NCBI GenBank assembly: GCA_021325555.1
Contig: JAJPGY010000013.1
Location: 124,001-188,000, forward strand
Direction of reading: 5' to 3'
Length of the DNA: 64,000 bases
Source: Pseudomonadota bacterium
GTDB lineage: Bacteria; Cyanobacteriota; Vampirovibrionia; Obscuribacterales; Obscuribacteraceae
Part shown: positions 24,525 to 34,045 of the stretch, piece by piece
Layout of the letters: every line of letters starts with the position of its first letter
How positions within the stretch are numbered: position 1 is the first letter of the stretch
Program-made: the position numbers and the translations under genes
The notes under the pieces: model-generated
Told to the model about the DNA's origin: nothing
What the model saw: the letters and a program-made list of their open reading frames with translations, nothing else
The model's database searches: none

Positions 24525-27500
24525 GTTTCAATTCACATACCGCTCGAGGAGCGGATGACGGATGGCCAGATCCTGGCGGTCAGAGCCAGCAAAGGTTTCA
24601 ATTCACATACCGCTCGAGGAGCGGATGACGGAATCGCGCTTTGCGCATCGCGCTTCGTCCTCGCAGTTTCAATTCACATACCGCTCGAGGAGCGGATGAC
24701 GGACACCTCTTGGGCGGCAAGGAGAAAACTATGAGTTTCACTTCACATACCGCTCGAGGAGCGGATGACGGCCTGGCAGCCCGCCGGGAGTCCTATCCTG
24801 GTCGTTTCAATTCACATACCGCTCGAGGAGCGGATGACGGGATAGTCTATACTGTTCTACTATCAGCTATAGATGTTTCAATTCACATACCGCTCGAGGA
24901 GCGGATGACGGGGTCAAGACGTAGGGTGTAACCCCCAGAAAAGGAGTTTCAATTCACATACCGCTCGAGGAGCGGATGACGGAGTAGGCTAACTCCCCCA
25001 AAAAAACACAAGGAGAGTTTCAATTCACATACCGCTCGAGGAGCGGATGACGGGATTCCGCCGAGCCGCTGATTGTGGCCCTAGGAGTTTCAATTCACAT
25101 ACCGCTCGAGGAGCGGATGACGGCTGCACACAGCTAGGCTGGATCGGACAAGCGGTGTTTCAATTCACATACCGCTCGAGGAGCGGATGACGGGCCCGGG
25201 CCTTACCCCGGGCGGGCCACTGCGGAGGTTTCAATTCACATACCGCTCGAGGAGCGGATGACGGAACGCATGGCCGGCCTTTTTGCAGACGGCGCTGTTT
25301 CAATTCACATACCGCTCGAGGAGCGGATGACGGGACGTAGGGTAAGCTAACCTCTCAAAAAAAAGGAGTTTCAATTCACATACCGCTCGAGGAGCGGATG
25401 ACGGCATAGCGTCACTGCCGGGCCGGCTGAACTCGATGTTTCAATTCACATACCGCTCGAGGAGCGGATGACGGGGTACTCTCCCGGCTACTGGGTAAGT
25501 AGCCGGGTTTCAATTCACATACCGCTCGAGGAGCGGATGACGGCCGACAAAAGGAGTTATGGTTCCCGCAGTAACAGGTTTCAATTCACATACCGCTCGA
25601 GGAGCGGATGACGGGACCGGGATGCATGGCTCGCCGCTCGCGACCGAGTTTCAATTCACATACCGCTCGAGGAGCGGATGACGGGAAAAAAAGCGCTGAT
25701 ACGTATGCGGCAGTAGTTTCAATTCACATACCGCTCGAGGAGCGGATGACGGTGACGGCGTGGCTTTCGGGCCCCCTCGTGTGCGCGTTTCAATTCACAT
25801 ACCGCTCGAGGAGCGGATGACGGTCCATCACCCAAAGGCACGTTGACCTTCTGGCGTTTCAATTCACATACCGCTCGAGGAGCGGATGACGGGTCCGCGC
25901 GGCATCCTGACCGCTGCTGTCACTGTTTCAATTCACATACCGCTCGAGGAGCGGATGACGGTGACCGCCGCCGCAGCACTCCGCCATGCCGCGCGTTTCA
26001 ATTCACATACCGCTCGAGGAGCGGATGACGGGCGCAGCGCCGCGACCGAGACGCCCTTGTGACAAGTTTCAATTCACATACCGCTCGAGGAGCGGATGAC
26101 GGAAGGCCGGCGTCACGATCAAGGAGGAGTAAGTGGTTTCAATTCACATACCGCTCGAGGAGCGGATGACGGGCTCAGACTGCCGTCCGGCGTGAGAACT
26201 AGGCCGCAGTTTCAATTCACATACCGCTCGAGGAGCGGATGACGGGCCATTTGACAGCTTTACCTTGACCGCCCCACAGTTTCAATTCACATACCGCTCG
26301 AGGAGCGGATGACGGCACGACCGCATACTGGTGGACGGCGGCGTGACGCAGTTTCAATTCACATACCGCTCGAGGAGCGGATGACGGGATTATTAGTGAT
26401 GCCACCGCTATGGGCGGCAAGGAGTTTCAATTCACATACCGCTCGAGGAGCGGATGACGGGTCTTGGGATTCCGTGATATGTGCCCTGCGGGCTGTTTCA
26501 ATTCACATACCGCTCGAGGAGCGGATGACGGCCAGCGGGCCCTGGACCCACGCGAGCACCACAGGTTTCAATTCACATACCGCTCGAGGAGCGGATGACG
26601 GGCCGCTGGGGACCAGAGTCTCGCAGTGACCGCCGGTTTCAATTCACATACCGCTCGAGGAGCGGATGACGGACGGGGCACGCGCTCGTCAGCTCTCTCG
26701 ACGTATGTTTCAATTCACATACCGCTCGAGGAGCGGATGACGGCGTGCGTGTAGCGTCTATCTCCGTGTCTATCACGCCGTTTCAATTCACATACCGCTC
26801 GAGGAGCGGATGACGGCTCGCATAACAAATGCCGCCGCCGGTATAGACACAGTTTCAATTCACATACCGCTCGAGGAGCGGATGACGGGCGGATATTCGC
26901 GCCGATCGGTCACGGGCTCCGGTTTCAATTCACATACCGCTCGAGGAGCGGATGACGGTGCAGACGACCGCCACGATCATGAGCGGGAGGCGTTTCAATT
27001 CACATACCGCTCGAGGAGCGGATGACGGGATGCACTTTCGAGACGTTGAAGTCTGAACTCCGTTTCAATTCACATACCGCTCGAGGAGCGGATGACGGTG
27101 TCAAGAAGCGCGTCGACCGGGATCTGATCGTTTCAATTCACATACCGCTCGAGGAGCGGATGACGGGCGCTGACATCGAGTACACTGTCTTCGTCGAGTG
27201 TGTTTCAATTCACATACCGCTCGAGGAGCGGATGACGGGTGGACTTGTTGACCCAATTCGCAAAATTGGGTGTTTCAATTCACATACCGCTCGAGGAGCG
27301 GATGACGGGCAGTGGGCCCTAACTGCCGCCTGGACGGCGGCGTTTCAATTCACATACCGCTCGAGGAGCGGATGACGGACGGCTACCGGGGACGCGACTG
27401 GGAAAGCCACCTGTTTCAATTCACATACCGCTCGAGGAGCGGATGACGGTACGACAACCAACCCTACTACCAGCCGTAGACGTTTCAATTCACATACCGC

Positions 27501-28582
27501 TCGAGGAGCGGATGACGGCGGCGTCGCCGTCGAGGGGGAGGAGGAGTAGATGGTTTCAATTCACATACCGCTCGAGGAGCGGATGACGGCGTCATCCGAG
27601 TACGTCCAGGACCAGTCAGGGTCTGTTTCAATTCACATACCGCTCGAGGAGCGGATGACGGGTGCGCCTATCTCTCCCGGCCACGTGAAGCCACCGTTTC
27701 AATTCACATACCGCTCGAGGAGCGGATGACGGGGCGATCTGCTTCGCCCGAGACTGAGTCTCAGCGTTTCAATTCACATACCGCTCGAGGAGCGGATGAC
27801 GGCCGCCGCCTGCACAACCTGCGCGGACGCCAGGAGTTTCAATTCACATACCGCTCGAGGAGCGGATGACGGAGTTCGTCGCCGCCGACTGCCGCGCGCG
27901 CGACGCGGTTTCAATTCACATACCGCTCGAGGAGCGGATGACGGATGCGAATACTGCTGTTACGCGCTGGAAGGGCACCGTTTCAATTCACATACCGCTC
28001 GAGGAGCGGATGACGGATCGGAGCCGGCAAGCCCGGATTGGTCCTGCAGACCGTTTCAATTCACATACCGCTCGAGGAGCGGATGACGGTCATCGACGTT
28101 GACCCCGTATTGCATTGCGGTCGTTTCAATTCACATACCGCTCGAGGAGCGGATGACGGGAGAGAGCCGACGAGCGCGTGCCCCGTATAATCGTTTCAAT
28201 TCACATACCGCTCGAGGAGCGGATGACGGGGAGCGCTCCGGGTCTCTTGATTGCTCGCTGGATGTTTCAATTCACATACCGCTCGAGGAGCGGATGACGG
28301 CGATCAGCACGACCGCCTGAACGAGTCGCGGGTGTTTCAATTCACATACCGCTCGAGGAGCGGATGACGGGGGCAAAGCTCACGCCGTTGGACTTCGTAA
28401 CCGTGTTTCAATTCACATACCGCTCGAGGAGCGGATGACGGAAATTATATCCGATAAATAGCCTGTTTGCTATCGTTTCAATTCACATACCGCTCGAGGA
28501 GCGGATGACGGAAAAGGTCGATGGCCTCTCGCTCTCCCAAAAGGCGTTTCAATTCACATACCGCTCGAGGAGCGGATGACGG
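24525..28582 (-). CRISPR. Type I-C CRISPR array, 58 repeats and 57 spacers
   Basis: Counted repeat by repeat: 58 copies of a 37-bp unit reading GTTTCAATTCACATACC then GCTCGAGGAGCGGATGACGG on the plus strand, with spacers of 31-36 bp. All copies are identical except the fourth (24735), which has CTTC for ATTC. On the minus strand the unit ends ATTGAAAC, the usual crRNA 5'-handle side, and contains a 6-bp hairpin CCGCTC-CTC-GAGCGG. Transcription is therefore minus, continuing from the cas operon, with leader at 28583 and oldest spacers near 24.5 kb. Type I-C repeats are normally 31-32 bp, so 37 is long. Peptides readable across the array are repeat artefacts. Confidence 0.98.
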
Positions 28583-28766
28583 TCCTTGTCTCAAGCGGCC
28601 CTCCTGGTAAGACAATCCTGCTGAATTGCGCGAACCTGGACTCCGCCTGGTCCGCCGCTGGCGGTTTCTCTCGACCTGGTGTCCCGAATTCCTTATACCC
28701 TGCACTCAATACGCGCATGCGCGAACCTCCCTGGCCGATCGTCGTCGCTATAGGTTCGCGCTGGGC
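28583..28766 (-). promoter_or_regulatory. CRISPR leader between cas2 and repeat 58
   Basis: This 184-bp non-coding stretch lies upstream (minus strand) of the first transcribed repeat. It contains a TATAAG element (28692-28697) that could be a -10 and a 12-bp perfect palindrome CGCGCATGCGCG (28712-28723). It is not strikingly AT-rich. Leader identity rests on orientation and position, not on a recognised motif. Confidence 0.65.
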
Positions 28767-29057
28767 TCAAACTATCAAGGTGTCCTGAAAATCCCTGGCG
28801 CGGAACCTTCCGTATTCACGAATGTGGCGGTCGTACGGTCGCTCTAGCCGGTATAGGCGTAGATTATCTTCCTTCAGGTCGATTTCCGCCAGCAGGTCCG
28901 TCTCAAGTTTGGCAAATGAGGTCTCGTTCAGGTCGCACTCGAAAACTGACTTTTGAACCCGCTGACCAAAGTTCTGGCAGACTTTCGCTACCCTGCGAAG
29001 ACGCCGGCGGCCTTGTGCTGTCTCTGTCGACACGTCATAGGTGACCAGGATTCGCAT
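28767..29057 (-). CDS. cas2: CRISPR-associated endonuclease Cas2
   Basis: 96 residues, normal for type I-C Cas2. It begins [27 protein letters not shown] with the conserved Asp after the first strand, followed by [15 protein letters not shown] and [11 protein letters not shown]. Cas2 dimers bridge two Cas1 dimers in the spacer-integration complex. It is the last cas gene, adjacent to the leader. Confidence 0.95.
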   Translation of the reverse strand: MRILVTYDVSTETAQGRRRLRRVAKVCQNFGQRVQKSVFECDLNETSFAKLETDLLAEIDLKEDNLRLYRLERPYDRHIREYGRFRARDFQDTLIV

Positions 29058-29060
29058 GAG

Positions 29061-30095
29061 CTAACGATATACGAACGGCAGGTATGCATCCATGTCTCCC
29101 CGGATCGTCCTGGCCATAAGCCGTGCCTGCAAGTGGGGTACGATACCAAGCGCTACGCGATCGTCCACCAGTCCGTGGGCAATCTCTTCTTGCTTGCGCT
29201 TCTGATAAGTGGTTATCAGTTCCTTTCGCGCTTCCGGACTCATGAGCACTCCACCGCCCGGACGGACTTCAAATTGCCCGGCACTTACCTGCCCTCTGTT
29301 TACAACCGTCAAAGCCACGCGGTCCGCCAGGACCGGGCGAAACTCTTCCATGAGGTCGAGCGCGAGCGCCGGTCTGCCTGGTCGCAACGCATGGAGGAAA
29401 CCAATCTGAGGATCCAGTCCTACAGCCTCCAGCGCTGCTCTGCAGTCGATCATGAGCAGAGTATAGAGAAACGAAAGCAACGCGTTGAAACGATCGAGCG
29501 GCGGGCGGCGACTCCTGCCGTTCATCTTGAAATGAGCGCGCCTGTCGATACGGATGACATGGCTCAGTGTCCCAAAGTAAGTCCTGGCGCATTCGCCCTC
29601 GATCCCGCGGATCTCGTCCAGGTTGGTGGCCGACTCCAGCTTCCTAAGCATGGCGGCAAGGAATTCCGCCGCCGCGGAGAGCCCATTTTTATCGGACTCA
29701 TCAGCGGCCTCACGTGCGCCGCGCATGAGTACCTGGCGGCTGTTGTGCACCTTGCCTGCGACAATATTGCGGGAGGTTGTCAGCTGGAACTCTTTGCTGC
29801 TGAAAGCAGCGAACTGATCCAGTCTCAAGAGCACGTTCCCGGAGACGGCACCTTCGACTCTGGCGGCAAAACCACCGTGCCGATCCAGAAAGGCGATGCT
29901 CTTGCCGTCGGCGGTGCATCGCTGCATCAAGGGTGGCGTCAGCATGGCATCACCGAAACAGACAACCGAACCTATGTGGTGCAGCGGCACCTGAAGGACC
30001 TTTTCGCGATCCAGCTCTACGCATATGGTGTCGCCGTCCAATCTCAAATAAGCGTCGGGGCTTGTCACGTACAGTGTGTTGAGCAGTGTCTTCAT
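29061..30095 (-). CDS. cas1: CRISPR integrase Cas1
   Basis: 344 residues from ATG 30095, whose ATGA overlaps the cas4 stop; upstream frame is cas4 shadow. Cas1 cuts and joins spacer DNA at the leader end. The metal ligands are recognisable: Glu in GIEGECARTYFG, His in IGFLHALRPGRPALALDLMEEFRP, with Asp/Glu of the same segment. The N-terminus (LLNTLYVTSPDAYLRLDGDTICVELD) is typical of type I-C Cas1. Three bases separate it from cas2. Confidence 0.96.
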   Translation of the reverse strand: MKTLLNTLYVTSPDAYLRLDGDTICVELDREKVLQVPLHHIGSVVCFGDAMLTPPLMQRCTADGKSIAFLDRHGGFAARVEGAVSGNVLLRLDQFAAFSSKEFQLTTSRNIVAGKVHNSRQVLMRGAREAADESDKNGLSAAAEFLAAMLRKLESATNLDEIRGIEGECARTYFGTLSHVIRIDRRAHFKMNGRSRRPPLDRFNALLSFLYTLLMIDCRAALEAVGLDPQIGFLHALRPGRPALALDLMEEFRPVLADRVALTVVNRGQVSAGQFEVRPGGGVLMSPEARKELITTYQKRKQEEIAHGLVDDRVALGIVPHLQARLMARTIRGDMDAYLPFVYR

Positions 30096-30715
30096 GGGCC
30101 CTCCCCGTGAAACAGGACGTCTTGCAACCTCTGCCTCCGCTCGCCTTGAGCTATGATGCTTGGCTGGCAGATATCGATCAATGAGCAATTCTTACAACGG
30201 CTATCATTAACCGGCGGCGGTAATCGCATTGACATCAGCAGCGCCCGCGTCTGCCGAATTGTCTCCTTGGTCAGCTCCCGCAGCTCTTCTGTTATCTCAA
30301 CCTGTTTCCGCCGCCGCGAGCTGAAATAGAAGATCGCTCCTTCTCTCACCTCCTTTCCCACCATCTCTTCAAGGCACAATGCCTGTGCCGTAAGCTGAAT
30401 TTGGTCGGGCAGGCGCTCTGCCCGCCGGCCGTGTTTGAACTCGATCGGCACCGGCGTACCGTCGGGGAGGAACTCGATCACGTCAGCTTTGCCAACCACT
30501 CCCAGCGCACGCGAGAAAAGCGGAAGGCCGTACTCTACCCGCAAGCCTTCGCGCACGCAACCATCAACCCTTTCGATGCTTTGATGCACACCCCGTCCTC
30601 TCAGCGTGAGGGCATTTTCTTCGAAGCTCTGCTCAAGGTGGATCAGCCCACACTGGCGCGGGCAGAAGGCATAGTGCTGCAGCGCGGAGATCGGAACGAG
30701 TTCCTCCCCTTCCAC
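30092..30715 (-). CDS. cas4: CRISPR-associated exonuclease Cas4
   Basis: 207 residues starting at GTG 30715, with GAGG nine bases upstream inside the end of cas7. Iron-sulfur ligands appear as FCPRQC near residue 20 and CKNCSLIDIC near 175. The RecB-like nuclease core shows KADVIEFL and PIEFKHGR (D and E-x-K). Cas4 trims prespacers and selects PAM-bearing ends before Cas1-Cas2 integration. It overlaps cas1 by 4 nt. Confidence 0.95.
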   Translation of the reverse strand: MEGEELVPISALQHYAFCPRQCGLIHLEQSFEENALTLRGRGVHQSIERVDGCVREGLRVEYGLPLFSRALGVVGKADVIEFLPDGTPVPIEFKHGRRAERLPDQIQLTAQALCLEEMVGKEVREGAIFYFSSRRRKQVEITEELRELTKETIRQTRALLMSMRLPPPVNDSRCKNCSLIDICQPSIIAQGERRQRLQDVLFHGEGP

Positions 30716-30726
30716 GATGCGCCGCC

Positions 30727-31629
30727 TCAGGCTGGAACCGGCACTCTTGTCAGGTGCATCTCAAGCAACTGCACGCCCTTCGGCACCGCTGCCGCCTCGA
30801 CGTCGACCACGTAATCGGCGAACGAGCGCGCAACCAGCTCCGGATTTCGTCTTTCCACCCGAATCAGATCGAACAGCCTGTGTGCGGGTGCGGAGCCCAG
30901 CTCGCTGTTGTGCTTGAACACGTACAGGCCACGAGTCTGCATCAGCCCCCGCGTTGCCGAGTGGTCTTGCTCGAACATGTTGATCAGCGCATCCCACAGT
31001 AACTCGAGGTCTTCTTCCGAGAATCCGGTTTGACGTGCCAGATTTGCTGATACAAAGCCAAAGGACCGGTACAACCCGTAGGGGATGGTGAACTTGCGGC
31101 CCATGGTGCGGTTGTCCCCCTCTTGCTTCGCGGCCTCCTTCTCTGTGGTCACCGCCATTCTGGTGATGCAGTATTCAAGTGGGATCACCGGATCTATGCT
31201 GCGCCCGAAGGTCATCTGCACCGGCCCCCGCACCTGTCCACAGTTGACCTCTGTGGCCATTACCGCTCCAAAGGTCCTTATGTCATAGAAGTTGTCGCAC
31301 ATCCATTTCCGTGCTTCCTCTACCTTCGCGCCGCCCTTGCGCTTCCCCTCGGCGCCGCTCAGGTCGCTTCCGACCGCCTGGTGCCCGCGAAGGTGCTGCT
31401 GGTTCAGAATTGCCTTTTCTCTCACGTATATCTCATACGGGGCCACGTTGTTCTTGAGGAGCGACACATAATTTCTGACCTTGCGCTTCAAGCACACATC
31501 TGTCACCAGCCCGTTGCCGGTTTCTGGATCGACCCTGGGCAGGTTGCCGGCATCAGGGTCTCCATTCGGGTTGCCGTCCTGTACGTCGAAGAGAAGGACG
31601 AAGTCGTACCTGTTCTTAAGTTCCGTCAT
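30727..31629 (-). CDS. cas7: Type I-C Cascade backbone subunit Cas7 (Csd2)
   Basis: 300 residues. It begins with the type I-C hallmark [43 protein letters not shown]. Later segments [31 protein letters not shown] and [19 protein letters not shown] are also Csd2-like. Multiple copies coat the crRNA in the surveillance complex. It starts one base after the cas8c stop. Confidence 0.96.
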   Translation of the reverse strand: MTELKNRYDFVLLFDVQDGNPNGDPDAGNLPRVDPETGNGLVTDVCLKRKVRNYVSLLKNNVAPYEIYVREKAILNQQHLRGHQAVGSDLSGAEGKRKGGAKVEEARKWMCDNFYDIRTFGAVMATEVNCGQVRGPVQMTFGRSIDPVIPLEYCITRMAVTTEKEAAKQEGDNRTMGRKFTIPYGLYRSFGFVSANLARQTGFSEEDLELLWDALINMFEQDHSATRGLMQTRGLYVFKHNSELGSAPAHRLFDLIRVERRNPELVARSFADYVVDVEAAAVPKGVQLLEMHLTRVPVPA

Positions 31630-31630
31630 C

Positions 31631-33358
31631 TTACTTCACCGCCTCCTGGTTGTGTTGATCGCGCTTCTCGTAAAATGCCTGGCATTGATGGTAATAGCCG
31701 ATCGCGAACCGGCCCTGATCAGCAAGGCTCAAATGCGCGGGAAAGTCCTGAACGTTCGCTACCACGTTTGTAAGCAGCTTCTCCAGGTTCACTGCCCTAC
31801 CCTTGTTCTCCAGCTTCGCCAGGTGATGGTTTTTGAGGCGCATCAGGAGAGGAAAGCACGTAACCGGCGTCGCCGACGCTGCTGGATAGTACTTCTCCCT
31901 GATCGACGTATTCACATCCCCGAGCGCCTCGCCCTGGATTTTCTCCAGGACGGCGAATAGCCGCCCGAGGTTGTAGCCCACACTCTTATTTGTTTCGTCC
32001 AGAGCAACTGTCATCTCTCCCTCCTTGGTATGGTACCGTCTTCTCTCCCTATTCAAGAATGCCTTCAGCAGAGCTGCCCGATGGTGGTTGATCTCGTCGC
32101 CGGCACGCACTCGACGCAAGACCGCCATGGCGAGGCTCTGCGGGAATGGGCCTCCGTCCAGGATTGACTTGAGCACTGCCGCCGGAAGGGCAGGCAGGAT
32201 GTTATCTCGCTCTTCCCGCAGCGCTGTCGATCGCAACAGGCTCATTAGCCGTGGCGGCTCTTTTGCCCATGACGGCCGCACTATCTCAATATCGGAAAAG
32301 TATTGCCAAATATTCTTGGCGATGTCGCCAACGGTTGAAGCGTGCCAGAAGCGAACGCAGATTCTTGCCGCGTTTGGACCTAATCCGAGGACGAAGAAGC
32401 GAGTGTCATCGCCTAGGAACGGCATCGCGCCGGTCTCCGGCGCCTTGTACAGGCTTTTGACCGCCTCCGTATGCGCTGCCGGATTGTCTTTGGAGACCTC
32501 GCCGAAAAGATCATAAAGCACGCCTTCAAGCTGATGTCCCTTATCAGACCAGAAGACCACCGATGTCTCCCCCAACTGTAGTCTCTGCCTGGAGCCGCGA
32601 TCGAGCAGCCTGTTCAAGGCTGTCGTGTACGCTGTTGCAGCGTATGTGCCTACCGGTGCATTTGCACCTTGCTCTTTTCCGAAGGAGCAAAATGCGTCGC
32701 GGTTGAACGAGACAATCGATCCGCCGGAAGCCTGCCCGCCGTATACTCCCTTTATCGAGGGATGGAGATTCGCGAGCCTGTCCTTCTCTCCGGTCACGAG
32801 GCAGGTTATCTCCTCATGATCCCTTGACGATTGCTGCATCTGGGCCACAGAGTGCACGCTATGTCCCTCGGGCACGAGGCGTTGCTGCTCTTTAATTCTG
32901 AAGCTGATGTAACCGGTCGAGTTGGCAATTTCTTTCCACAGCGAATGCCGTTTTATTGCCTCCATGTGGTCAGAGGACAGAAACTTATCGACCGCCGCGA
33001 CAGCCCGGTCATCTGTAGAGTCTTCGACAATTTCCTTGACCCGCGTCTTGAAGGCGCTGTGTTCCTTAGCCGCACGACTCGGGTTATCCGCATCGAACCC
33101 CAATACGTATCCGATGTTATCCCACAAAAGCTGTGGCTCTATGTCTACTGTCCGCTTGACGGTCTGCGGCACCAGGCAGCGCCTTCCTCTGGGCTTCTTG
33201 TCGCCGGACCGCAGGTCTTCTATATCAAGGAAATTTCCCCCCCAGTCGATCACGATCGCGAAATCGATCTCCTTCCACTCCAGCCCGATTGGTGCAATCC
33301 CCGAATCTGGATCAGCTGCCATACGCTCGTAATAGCTGACTAACTCCTGCAATATCAT
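31631..33358 (-). CDS. cas8c: Type I-C large subunit Cas8c (Csd1)
   Basis: 575 residues from ATG 33358, overlapping the cas5 stop by four bases (ATGA). Csd1 features include [80 protein letters not shown], the segment [25 protein letters not shown] and the late [18 protein letters not shown]. Cas8c recognises the PAM and recruits Cas3. In type I-C the gene also contains an internal start that makes a free Cas11 small subunit; a start near [17 protein letters not shown] would fit. Confidence 0.95.
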   Translation of the reverse strand: MILQELVSYYERMAADPDSGIAPIGLEWKEIDFAIVIDWGGNFLDIEDLRSGDKKPRGRRCLVPQTVKRTVDIEPQLLWDNIGYVLGFDADNPSRAAKEHSAFKTRVKEIVEDSTDDRAVAAVDKFLSSDHMEAIKRHSLWKEIANSTGYISFRIKEQQRLVPEGHSVHSVAQMQQSSRDHEEITCLVTGEKDRLANLHPSIKGVYGGQASGGSIVSFNRDAFCSFGKEQGANAPVGTYAATAYTTALNRLLDRGSRQRLQLGETSVVFWSDKGHQLEGVLYDLFGEVSKDNPAAHTEAVKSLYKAPETGAMPFLGDDTRFFVLGLGPNAARICVRFWHASTVGDIAKNIWQYFSDIEIVRPSWAKEPPRLMSLLRSTALREERDNILPALPAAVLKSILDGGPFPQSLAMAVLRRVRAGDEINHHRAALLKAFLNRERRRYHTKEGEMTVALDETNKSVGYNLGRLFAVLEKIQGEALGDVNTSIREKYYPAASATPVTCFPLLMRLKNHHLAKLENKGRAVNLEKLLTNVVANVQDFPAHLSLADQGRFAIGYYHQCQAFYEKRDQHNQEAVK

Positions 33359-34032
33359 CTTCTGACCTCGTTGCTGTTCGCTGCCGGGACCCGCAGACTT
33401 CCGTCCCGCAATTCCGCGTTGAAGAACATGGCCGTCGGTTTGCCGCGCCCGTAATCCAGGTCGTAAAGCATCCAACCCAGCGCCTTGGTCTCTTCGATGG
33501 GTTGTGGCGCCCCGGCATCCTCGGGCAACAACTCGTAGAAGGCGGCAAACTCCCGGCAGCCCAGATAGGGCTGCATGAAACACTGTCCCATGCTCGCGCG
33601 CCGGGCGAATGACTCGCGAAACTTAGCCTCGTTATCCGCCTCGCCCGCGCGGCTGGTCAGGTAAAACTCGGCGTGGATGACATACTCCACGTCTCTAAGG
33701 AACAACCCTGCCCGCTGCTGCCGGTCCTCTTCTATGAATATGCCCAGGTCATGTGACGTGCTCTTCATGGCCTGGGTCACCCTGCGCGTTGGGATGATCG
33801 AGCTGAGCTCGTTGCGCCGTATAGAGATCCAGCGGATCGGCTTGATCACGTCGATCTGGGTTATCCGCCAGTCGATTGCCGGCTTCCAGAGGATGGCCTG
33901 GAGTATATTGCGTGCGGCCGATGGCGTCATTACCTCGTAGGACAATCGCTCCACCTTCATCTCCGGACGAGTAAAGCAGGCATAATCGCCCCACACTCTA
34001 AGCCTTATCTTATTTTTTCCGTACTCGCTCAT
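33355..34032 (-). CDS. cas5: Type I-C Cas5 (Cas5d/Cas5c), predicted crRNA-processing subunit
   Basis: 225 residues from ATG 34032 with GGAGGAAAAG upstream. Typical start: IRLRVWGDYACFTRPEMKVERLSYEVMTPSAARNILQAILWKPAI. Later pieces WISIRRNEL, RDVEYVIHAEF, RRASMGQCFMQPYLGCREFAAFY match Cas5d. In type I-C this protein replaces Cas6 and cuts the repeat 3' of its hairpin. The array repeat here has 15 nt after the hairpin instead of about 11, so its cleavage site is of interest. Confidence 0.95.
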   Translation of the reverse strand: MSEYGKNKIRLRVWGDYACFTRPEMKVERLSYEVMTPSAARNILQAILWKPAIDWRITQIDVIKPIRWISIRRNELSSIIPTRRVTQAMKSTSHDLGIFIEEDRQQRAGLFLRDVEYVIHAEFYLTSRAGEADNEAKFRESFARRASMGQCFMQPYLGCREFAAFYELLPEDAGAPQPIEETKALGWMLYDLDYGRGKPTAMFFNAELRDGSLRVPAANSNEVRR

Positions 34033-34045
34033 CTTTTCCTCCGCT

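Noticed and set aside
24351..28320. Open frames across the CRISPR array giving periodic peptides such as FNSHTARGADDG and SIHIPLEERM
   Set aside because: The peptides are translations of the 37-bp repeat interrupted by unrelated spacer codons; they have no starts with ribosome-binding sites.
33359..33583. Extended N-terminus for Cas8c
   Set aside because: These 75 codons lie inside cas5 and have no Csd1 similarity; the ATGA overlap with the cas5 stop marks the true start.
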